Assembly (NCBI GenBank): GCA_023444055.1
Contig: JAEZRV010000048.1
Coordinates: 1-33,658, forward strand
Source: Bacillota bacterium
GTDB lineage: Bacteria; Bacillota; Clostridia; Acetivibrionales; DSM-1351
DNA length: 33,658 bases
Reading direction: 5' to 3'
This document shows positions 6,841 to 13,061 of this stretch, one piece after another. The translations under genes were made by a program, and so were the position numbers. The notes beneath the pieces are model-generated. The model did not search any database. It had not been told where the DNA came from and saw only the letters and a program-made list of their open reading frames with translations. Every line of letters starts with the position of its first letter. Within the stretch, counting starts at the first letter, position 1.

Positions 6841-8076
6841 ATGAACCATTATAAACTCAATTACTCCTATGTCGGTGTTGATACCCACAAGGAGTTCCAT
6901 GTTGCTGTAGTTATTAACTTCTTCAATGAAAAACTGGGGGAAGTTAAGTTTGATAACAAGCCCGCCACCTTTGGTGCAATGCTTGGTAAAGTTAAAAAGT
7001 TAAGCGGAGAATTAACTCCTGTATTCGCTCTTGAAGATGTGGGCGGCTATGGAAGGAGTTTAGCTGTATACCTTACGGAGAAGAAGGAAACTGTTAAGGC
7101 TGTTAATCCTGCTCTTGCTAATGACAGAAGAAAGAGTACGCCAACCTATAAGAAGGATGATAGCTTTGACGCTCTAACGGTAGCAAAGGTCTTGAAAGAA
7201 GACTTTGACGAACTTCCTACAGCTAATCCAACGGATATTTACTGGGCGTTAGCCCAATTGGTAGGACGGCGGGATTCACTTGTAAAGAATACCGTCATCA
7301 TACAGAACCAATTACACGATATGTTGAAACATCACTATCCTTCATATAGGAAGTTCTTTACAGAGATAGATTCACAGACAGCCTTAGCATTTTGGGAAGA
7401 ATATCCCGCCCCACATTGCTTGGAAGGTGTTACTCTAGAACAGTTTACGGTATTCTTGAATAAAGCAAGTCATAATATATGTTCTACAAAGAAGGCACAG
7501 GCGATTTTAGAACTGGTGGCGGCTGATGGTAATACTCAACGAGAATATCAAGCTACAAGAGATACTATAGTAAAGAGTATAGTTAAACAGATTAAGTTCA
7601 ACAAGCAGGAGATAGCAGATACAGAGAAGGAAATGGTAGCTATACTGGCTGAAATGGGTTACAAACTTGAATCTATGCCTGGGATTAGTACCGTTACCGC
7701 CGCCAACCTTATAGCAGAGATAGGGGACATTAAAAGATTTCCTAATGCTGATAAGTTAGCGAGATTTGCTTCTATTGCTCCTGTAAAATATAGTTCGGCG
7801 GGGAAGGGAAATGACCAGAAGGCTAAACAAGGTAACAGAACATTACACGGTATATTCTACTTTCTAGCAGTACAACAGGTACAGACACATCCTAAGACAA
7901 AGAAACCACGAAATCAAGCCTTCTATGACTACTATCAGAAGAAGCAGAAGGAAGGTAAATCAAAGCCACAGGCTCTAACATGTGTAATGAGAAGGTTATG
8001 CACTATCATATATAGCATGATGAAGTACAAGACAGAATATGTTATGCCTGTTATTCCCAATGAGGAAGCAGTATGA
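6841..8076 (+). CDS. IS110-family transposase
   Basis: The 411-aa protein starts at an ATG behind GGGTGG (6831-6836). The N-terminal RuvC-like DEDD domain has D14 (GVDTHKEFH), E65 (FALEDVGGYG) and D107/D110 (YKKDDSFDALTVAKV). A coiled linker region spans about residues 200-275. The C-terminal Tnp_IS110 domain carries LESMPGISTVTAANLIAEIGD and the serine motif VKYSSAGKGN (S318/S319), the likely nucleophile. Length and all key residues are intact, so the enzyme is probably active. IS110 elements move without terminal inverted repeats or target duplications, so I cannot fix the ends. The long 5' flank places it with IS621-like elements that use a bridge RNA. Confidence 0.95.
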   Translation: MNHYKLNYSYVGVDTHKEFHVAVVINFFNEKLGEVKFDNKPATFGAMLGKVKKLSGELTPVFALEDVGGYGRSLAVYLTEKKETVKAVNPALANDRRKSTPTYKKDDSFDALTVAKVLKEDFDELPTANPTDIYWALAQLVGRRDSLVKNTVIIQNQLHDMLKHHYPSYRKFFTEIDSQTALAFWEEYPAPHCLEGVTLEQFTVFLNKASHNICSTKKAQAILELVAADGNTQREYQATRDTIVKSIVKQIKFNKQEIADTEKEMVAILAEMGYKLESMPGISTVTAANLIAEIGDIKRFPNADKLARFASIAPVKYSSAGKGNDQKAKQGNRTLHGIFYFLAVQQVQTHPKTKKPRNQAFYDYYQKKQKEGKSKPQALTCVMRRLCTIIYSMMKYKTEYVMPVIPNEEAV

Positions 8077-8092
8077 TAGAATAAAATTGTCC

Positions 8093-8153
8093 TCTGTATT
8101 GATAATGCCCCATGGTGGGGCAATTATTTTAGGTGGAGTATTTTCAATGCAGA
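8093..8153 (+). repeat. 61-bp hairpin repeat, copy 1
   Basis: This 61-nt stretch matches 8614-8674 without gaps at 54 of 61 positions. It contains the hairpin GCCCCA-tgg-TGGGGC and an outer, slightly imperfect ATTGATAAT/ATTTTCAAT pair. Differences from copy 2 fall in the hairpin loop and spacer while the stem is kept, pointing to a structured DNA or RNA element. It also encodes MPHGGAIILGGVFSMQ in one open frame that ends 2 bp before the next gene. Confidence 0.8.
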
Positions 8154-8216
8154 TGGAATATGCGAATCTATATAATATAGCACAAGAGAAATTTAACGAA
8201 ATTAGGATGTGTTAAA

Positions 8217-8612
8217 ATGCTTGATTGGACTGAAAGTACAACGATTAAGATCATTGCATTATATAAATACAAAGGTATTGAGTTTGATACTATCTTTACT
8301 ACAATTTTTAATATAATTAAGAAAGGGATTGGTGTAGACCCTGTGCAGTGGATTGAAGAGATGAGGAAAAATAGAATAAAGGGATTAAATGCCGCACAAA
8401 AAGCGGCTTTCAACAGTTTGCCTTTACTGTTTTGGATTTGTGAAGAAAATAAATTAAAATCTTCCTTTAATCAAGCACTAGACCATGTATTAATAACTGA
8501 AGGAATAGATATTGCTAGTGTACAGATGGATTTGTACTATGAATATTTGAATCCAAGTGATGAAATGAAAAAAGAGAAGTATTTGGCACAAGGGTATAAA
8601 AGAAAAAGATAA
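8217..8612 (+). CDS. Orphan 131-aa protein, possible immunity protein
   Basis: I do not recognise this protein. The ATG at 8217 has an AGGATG-like site about 10 bp upstream, and a short open frame running through the 61-bp repeat stops 2 bp before it, suggesting translational coupling to a lost upstream gene. The product is mostly helical with hydrophobic patches (STTIKIIALYKYKGIEFDTI, LPLLFWICEENK) and a basic end (GYKRKR). It has no signal peptide or clear membrane segment. It lies between the two copies of the 61-bp repeat, in a tract of toxin and immunity genes, so an immunity gene whose toxin was lost is the simplest reading. This is inference from context. Confidence 0.5.
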   Translation: MLDWTESTTIKIIALYKYKGIEFDTIFTTIFNIIKKGIGVDPVQWIEEMRKNRIKGLNAAQKAAFNSLPLLFWICEENKLKSSFNQALDHVLITEGIDIASVQMDLYYEYLNPSDEMKKEKYLAQGYKRKR

Positions 8613-8613
8613 A

Positions 8614-8674
8614 TCTGTATTGAAAATGCCCCACAGTGGGGCTTATATTTTGGGTGGAGTATTTTCAATGCAGA
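8614..8674 (+). repeat. 61-bp hairpin repeat, copy 2
   Basis: Second copy of the element at 8093-8153. Here the outer arms are perfect (ATTGAAAAT/ATTTTCAAT) around GCCCCA-cag-TGGGGC. The frame of the following deaminase is open through it (NAPQWGLYFGWSIFNAEG), as is the MPHSGAYILGGVFSMQ frame, whose stop overlaps the deaminase TTG start. Confidence 0.8.
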
Positions 8675-8696
8675 GGGGACTAGTAGGCTTGAATAC

Positions 8697-9185
8697 TTGA
8701 GAGGTAAATATGGAACCCTAACTCCTAATGAGATTAACCAACGTATTAATTTAAGAGGGGCTGTAGCTGACGAGTATGCTAGATTGAAAGCTCAAGGATT
8801 AAGTAAAAATGATATGGGTCCAGCACTCGCAGGTGTTTTCGACAAAAAGACAGGACAGTATTTCTTTGGTTTGAATGCAAGAGGTCCTGAGATTCCAAGT
8901 AACCTTTCAACTGAAATGGCTACAAGATTTAATGATATGCCAGTTGATGTTATAAACAGTTATGTTAAGACTAAAGGGGCAGGCTCACATGCTGAAATAT
9001 ATGCATTAAATGAAGCATGGTTAGCACGTCCTGGCGCAGCTCCATCTGACTTCATGATGTATGTAATAAATGCAGGTGGTAAAGCACCTACAAGGGGAAT
9101 GCTTATTCCACGTTGCCCACATTGTGAATATTTAACAAGTGGAGTAAAATATATACCTGAGGTGATGAAGTATGGCAAAAAATAA
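8697..9185 (+). CDS. YwqJ-type nucleic-acid deaminase toxin domain without delivery module
   Basis: The 162-aa frame has the cytidine-deaminase-like zinc site: H98-A-E100 in GSHAEIYALNEA, and C140/C143 in IPRCPHCEYLTSGVKYIPE. Together with the LAGVFDKKTGQYFFGLNARG strand pair this matches YwqJ-type deaminases, tips of LXG and Rhs polymorphic toxins. The TTG at 8697 has no clear ribosome site, and the frame is open upstream to the stop at 8610, so the N-terminus is uncertain. No Rhs or LXG delivery domain is attached: it is an orphan tip, perhaps a silent cassette. It overlaps the YwqK-like gene by 14 bp, a tight toxin-antitoxin arrangement. Catalytic residues are intact; the substrate is unknown. 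Confidence 0.8.
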   Translation: MRGKYGTLTPNEINQRINLRGAVADEYARLKAQGLSKNDMGPALAGVFDKKTGQYFFGLNARGPEIPSNLSTEMATRFNDMPVDVINSYVKTKGAGSHAEIYALNEAWLARPGAAPSDFMMYVINAGGKAPTRGMLIPRCPHCEYLTSGVKYIPEVMKYGKK

Positions 9186-9591
9186 CCGTATTGAAGAAGA
9201 TATGCTAGAGTTTGATGATGATGTTAAATGTTATAATGGGGTTCCATTTACTGGTATAGGATTTGAAAAATATCCAAATGGTAATTTGAAAAGTGAAACT
9301 CCTTATGAAGATGGGTTCCAGAGTGGAACCAGTAGGGAGTGGTATTCAACAGGACAGACTATGTGTGAACTAGAGTGGAAAAAAGGTGCTAGATTCTCTA
9401 AGAGAAAGTGTTGGTATCAAAATGGCGTAGTAAAGTCAGTTTCAAATTACGAATGGGGTATAGAACTTAATTATAAGGAGTATAATGAGAAGGGTGAATT
9501 AGTTACGGATAGAGAACTCGACCCTAATTCACCTGATTCGCAGTATGCAGTTCTACTAAAGTTTAGGCAAGTCTATGGAGAGCAAGAATGA
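9172..9591 (+). CDS. YwqK-family antitoxin (MORN-like repeats)
   Basis: The 139-aa protein starts at an ATG inside the 3' end of the deaminase gene (14-bp overlap), with GAGGTGATGAAGT upstream serving as ribosome site. It has MORN/YwqK-type repeats: FTGIGFEKYPNGNLKSETPYEDG, SGTSREWYSTGQTMCELEWKKG, RKCWYQNGVVKSVSNYEWG and NYKEYNEKGELVTD. In Bacillus subtilis YwqK is the antitoxin for the YwqJ deaminase toxin, so the pair here is conserved in order and overlap. It is cytoplasmic and likely blocks the deaminase by direct binding. Its last 19 bp overlap the convergent endonuclease V gene on the other strand. Confidence 0.88.
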   Translation: MAKNNRIEEDMLEFDDDVKCYNGVPFTGIGFEKYPNGNLKSETPYEDGFQSGTSREWYSTGQTMCELEWKKGARFSKRKCWYQNGVVKSVSNYEWGIELNYKEYNEKGELVTDRELDPNSPDSQYAVLLKFRQVYGEQE

Positions 9592-10262
9592 TATTTTGCT
9601 AAAGCTTTACGAACAGCTTGGTCAGCTCGGCGTGTAGTCTCTGGTAAGCGAAAGTTAGGGGATAGTTTTAAAACCCAATTACAGGCTGTTTGAAGAGAAA
9701 TGCGATGCCCTATAGAAACATAGACAGGTTTGATATTATCTTGGGTTCTCAACACATTACCAATAGTTTCTTTGTTATCAATTAGGGGCGCATAGTCGCC
9801 CCTTTTTATTCCTATTTCTGCTGTTTCACCAATTAATCTTGCTTTGCCGCAACCAATGGTAGGCACATCAAAAAGCACGCCTAAGTGACAAGATAGTCCG
9901 GCGCGTCTTGGGTGAGCAAGCCCATGCCCATCGCAGATAATAACGTCTGGAGTGATACTTAATTGCTGTAATGCTTTTGCTATGGGGGGAAGTTCTCTAA
10001 ATGAGAACAAGCCAGGGATATAGGGGAATTGAACAGTATCTTCAGCAATTTCAGTTTCAACAACTTCAAGGGAGTTTACATCTAATATTACTACTGCTGA
10101 AAATAGTTTATCACTATGCTTGTCATAAGCAACATCAACACCTCCAACATATCTAATATCATTTAACATATCTTCTTTTATAACTTTTCTGGCAATGTCT
10201 GATTGAAGAACTAAGGCTTCTTTTTCACTCAGGTTCCATGGATGTATAAAATTAGGTGTCAT
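9573..10262 (-). CDS. nfi: Endonuclease V (deoxyinosine 3' endonuclease)
   Basis: The 229-aa protein on the minus strand has the Nfi signature: VGGVDVAYD near residue 39 (first catalytic Asp), PYIPGLFSFRELPP, ICDGHGLAHPRRAGLSCHLGV with the second catalytic Asp, then GCGKARL and VYVSIGHRISLQTA. Length equals the bacterial norm. It cuts the second phosphodiester bond 3' of deoxyinosine in DNA, repairing deaminated adenine. AAGGAG on the minus strand (10275-10280) supports the start. Its 3' end overlaps the convergent YwqK-like gene by 19 bp, marking the border where the accessory toxin tract meets the core chromosome. That a deamination-repair gene adjoins a deaminase toxin is curious but may be coincidence. 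Confidence 0.95.
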   Translation of the reverse strand: MTPNFIHPWNLSEKEALVLQSDIARKVIKEDMLNDIRYVGGVDVAYDKHSDKLFSAVVILDVNSLEVVETEIAEDTVQFPYIPGLFSFRELPPIAKALQQLSITPDVIICDGHGLAHPRRAGLSCHLGVLFDVPTIGCGKARLIGETAEIGIKRGDYAPLIDNKETIGNVLRTQDNIKPVYVSIGHRISLQTACNWVLKLSPNFRLPETTRRADQAVRKALAKYHSCSP

Positions 10263-10321
10263 AAGCTTGTCATCTCCTTAATTAACTATATTATATCATA
10301 AAGGAGTAAAAGTGAGCTGCT

Positions 10322-10405
10322 ATGGATTATATTGAAGGTAATTGTACTTTAGAACAGGCCGTTAGTAATATGGAGCAAAAAGTTATTTTATATCTAAATG
10401 AATAA
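10322..10405 (+). pseudogene. 27-codon remnant resembling a solute-binding-protein C-terminus
   Basis: This short frame begins with ATG and encodes GNCTLEQAVSNMEQKVILYL near its end. This resembles the last helix of clostridial extracellular sugar-binding proteins (pattern 'sleqAl.n.e.k...YL.E'). Nothing upstream continues the protein: a TGA lies at 10313-10315. AAAGGAG at 10300-10306 is far from the ATG. I read it as a degraded gene end; a small independent peptide is the alternative. Confidence 0.35.
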
Positions 10406-10543
10406 GCTAGTTTTTTGAAATAATGACCTTTTTCTTTGTTTCTACTGTCACATTTTTTTAATTTGAATAACCAAGCATAAAAATATATAATAAATATAGG
10501 TATAATTACTCAGTATATATTTCTAAAACTTGGAGCTGATTTG

Positions 10544-11710
10544 ATGAAGAAATTGAAAGAAGCACTTTCAATTGTACTTAGCGTTGCATCAATATTTGGG
10601 GCCTCTTTACCTGCATATGCACCAAATAATATAATTGAAGAGGTTATTGCTACATATGTGCCTATTAATGAGTTAGACAAAAATGCTACGTATGTTGCAT
10701 TAGGTGATTCTATTACAACAGGATATGGTCTAGAAAATTTCAACAGTAATGATATTAAAAATAAATCAAGTGCAAAAAGTTTTGCTAATAAATTAAGCGC
10801 TAAATTAGGTAAAGAAGCTGTAAACTTGGGTGTAGATGGAATGGATTCAACTAGACTTTTACAAATGATTTCCAATCCTGCAACAGAAGAACAGGAAGCT
10901 ACAGTAGCTCAAATAGAGAAGGCGGGAGTTATAACTATTTCTATAGGTGGAAATGACGTTTTTCTTGCATTAGCAGGGGTTATGAATGAAGAACTTGGGA
11001 ATGGCAAAAATCTTTTTAATGCTAGCAAACAGGATATTCTAAAAGTAACAATGGAGCTGCTTTTTAATAAAAGTGCTAAAGAGAATTTAAACAATAAAGT
11101 AATTGCAGCTACAAAAATGTTTATTGGAGACCCTGAATATAATAAAGATGGGAACTTTTCTAATATAATAAGCACAATAAAAGAGTTAAATACTGATGCT
11201 CGAATTGTAGTACAAACAGTTTATAATCCATATGATTTACAGATTACAGACTTTTGTAATTCGGCAGTAGAGTCTATAAATGCAAAGATAATTAATGACT
11301 CTGAAAATGGTAATAATTACTTAGTAGCTGATGTATATTCAGCTTTTGCAAAGGCTAAATCAGGTACGATACTTGTGAATTCTGATACGGGAAAGACCTT
11401 TGATCCACATCCGACTGCAAAAGGGCACGAGGTTATTTATACAGTAATTGCTTCTGCTTTGCAAAATAATACATTACCATATAAAATAAAAACTGCTATT
11501 GTAAATGGAAAATTGACGGATAGTGTCTATCAAGGAGAACTGCTTTTGACTGTAACACCAAATAAAGACTACAAAGTGCCAAAAAGTATTTCAGTTACAA
11601 TTGGAAGCGGTGCTAAAGTAATTCTTGATGTAAACAGCAATGGCATGGCATCAATGCCAATAGCTGATGTTGGGTCAGATATTATGGTTAGTGGGATTTG
11701 TGTTAATTGA
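10544..11710 (+). CDS. Secreted SGNH/GDSL hydrolase
   Basis: The start at 10544 fits GGAG (10532-10535); a TTG just before it is less well spaced. The 388-aa product has a Sec signal peptide (KKLKE, then a hydrophobic run to SLPAYA, cut after AYA near residue 28). The SGNH blocks are present: ALGDSITTGYG (nucleophile Ser), NLGVDGMDST, ISIGGNDVF, and DPHPTAKGHEVI with the catalytic Asp and His. Family members are extracellular esterases or lipases acting on acyl esters or acetylated polysaccharide. After the catalytic domain about 70 residues form a short beta-rich C-terminal region (LTVTPNKDYKVPKSISVTI) that may bind carbohydrate or wall. The substrate cannot be told from sequence. Confidence 0.88.
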   Translation: MKKLKEALSIVLSVASIFGASLPAYAPNNIIEEVIATYVPINELDKNATYVALGDSITTGYGLENFNSNDIKNKSSAKSFANKLSAKLGKEAVNLGVDGMDSTRLLQMISNPATEEQEATVAQIEKAGVITISIGGNDVFLALAGVMNEELGNGKNLFNASKQDILKVTMELLFNKSAKENLNNKVIAATKMFIGDPEYNKDGNFSNIISTIKELNTDARIVVQTVYNPYDLQITDFCNSAVESINAKIINDSENGNNYLVADVYSAFAKAKSGTILVNSDTGKTFDPHPTAKGHEVIYTVIASALQNNTLPYKIKTAIVNGKLTDSVYQGELLLTVTPNKDYKVPKSISVTIGSGAKVILDVNSNGMASMPIADVGSDIMVSGICVN

Positions 11711-11959
11711 CGATAACTGATTACTCTTCCATCGTCCATGACATCTAGGAGGCTTCAGTATATTCAAAAGTATTGGCTTTAGAATAATCCGAATTATCGT
11801 CTTTAGACTAAAACCAAAGTATCAGCTATGACATAATATAAATCATTAGATTTACTTAATTTAAAGCATTTGGTTTTAGTATAATCACAAATATGGTTTT
11901 GGCCTAAAACCAAAGTATCAGGGCTTTAGCAAATTATTATTGACTAAGAAAGGGAAAGA
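11711..11959. other. Intergenic region with a duplicated 18-bp motif
   Basis: CTAAAACCAAAGTATCAG occurs twice, at 11808-11825 and 11904-11921. Around it, GGTTTTGGCCTAAAACC (11896-11912) is a near-palindrome and related GGTTTTAGTATAATC pieces lie nearby. No gene was found. The pair may be tandem regulatory sites upstream of thpR or a degenerate repeat. Confidence 0.55.
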
Positions 11960-12601
11960 ATGAGATTATTTTTTGCAATTGAGTTTAAAGAGGAATTAAA
12001 AGAATTTTTATTTAACATACAACAAGATGTTAGAGAGCACTGTATGGGAGGTAATTTTACTTCAAAAGATAATTTTCACTTGACATTACGATTTATTGGT
12101 GAGCAAAGCCCTAGTCAAGCAGAGCAATTGATAGCTGTGCTTAAAGATACTGCTATTAGCTTTAAAAATAGTATTAATAGCTTTAAAGATAGTGAATTAA
12201 AGTTAACGAAAAAACTACAGCCTATGCAAGACGGAGGCTCTCCAGAGTTTGAGATAGGGGTTAATACGTTTGGGTTTCAATTAAGGTTAAATAAGATTGG
12301 CAAATTTGATAGGGGAAATAAAAAAATTATATGGGTTGGGCTAAAGAGAAGCCGAGAGCTTGAAAATTTATATAATAAACTTGAAAATACTCTGTTAAAT
12401 TATGGGTATAGCAAAGAAGATAGAGGCTTCAATCCACATATAACATTGGCAAGAGAAGTTAAAATAGAGGATTTTGAGCAGGTGGTAAATAAAATAGAGA
12501 TTAATACTTTACCAATCAATGTCAATGCTATTTCACTTATGGAGAGTAAACGAATTGATAACAAGCTATGTTATGTTCCTTTAATGAGAGCTGAATTTTA
12601 A
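11960..12601 (+). CDS. thpR: RNA 2',3'-cyclic phosphodiesterase (2H family)
   Basis: The 213-aa protein shows the two 2H motifs, H40-L-T-L in NFHLTLRFIGE and H160-I-T-L in FNPHITLAREV, at the spacing of the LigT/ThpR family, and begins with the family-typical RLFFAIEF. ThpR hydrolyses 2',3'-cyclic phosphodiester RNA ends and can ligate tRNA halves in vitro. The length is slightly above the usual 180-190 residues, with an insertion around residues 65-100 containing a repeated SFK motif. AAGGGA lies before the ATG. The gene appears monocistronic, with a terminator about 55 bp downstream. Confidence 0.92.
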   Translation: MRLFFAIEFKEELKEFLFNIQQDVREHCMGGNFTSKDNFHLTLRFIGEQSPSQAEQLIAVLKDTAISFKNSINSFKDSELKLTKKLQPMQDGGSPEFEIGVNTFGFQLRLNKIGKFDRGNKKIIWVGLKRSRELENLYNKLENTLLNYGYSKEDRGFNPHITLAREVKIEDFEQVVNKIEINTLPINVNAISLMESKRIDNKLCYVPLMRAEF

Positions 12602-12657
12602 CTTGTTATTAGCCATTAGATTATAAAATAATAAATAAGTTCCAAATATAAATGGAG

Positions 12658-12696
12658 AAGCGCGAGATAAGACATTTTATCACGTGCTTTTTTGTT
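12658..12696 (+). terminator. Intrinsic terminator after thpR
   Basis: A stem of 12 pairs with one A-A mismatch runs from AAGCGCG-A-GATAA (12658-12670) to TTATC-A-CGTGCTT (12677-12689), including one G-U pair, and is followed by TTTTGTT. Confidence 0.75.
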
Positions 12697-13061
12697 AGTA
12701 ACTTAATTTTCTAACTCAATTTTCCAAGCTCAAAATTGAAGAGGTTCAAACTTATTAATGAAAAATTCCATATTGATTGACAAGTGTATAGCTTAGCGAA
12801 TTTCTGTTATTCAAACTTATAATATGGAAAAATGCATAGTATATGATAGAATGAAGTAATTTTGGTGTAATAACCCAAAATTTTTAAAAAATTTTGTTAT
12901 TTTGTAAAGAAACAACTTGAAAACAAGTTAATAGTAACGTAAGATTAATAGTGTAGGTACAAAATGTACCTAATGTAATATTATAACAAAATATAAGTTA
13001 TCGTAGTGGTTATTTTACATATCATTGTATAAAAATAATATAATTTATAAAGGAGATTATT
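12697..13061. promoter_or_regulatory. Long upstream region of the chemoreceptor gene with palindromes
   Basis: No gene was found. The stretch holds TTCCATATT (12766-12774) facing AATATGGAA (12821-12829), AACTTG-AAAA-CAAGTT (12914-12929) and, about 90 bp before the start codon, the perfect TAGGTACA-AAA-TGTACCTA (12954-12972). The last looks like an operator for a dimeric regulator. TTGACA at 12777 and TATAAT at 12818 are present but not at usable spacing. Confidence 0.5.

Noticed and set aside
12777..12823. TTGACA and TATAAT as one promoter
   Set aside because: They are 35 bp apart, too far for a sigma-A promoter.
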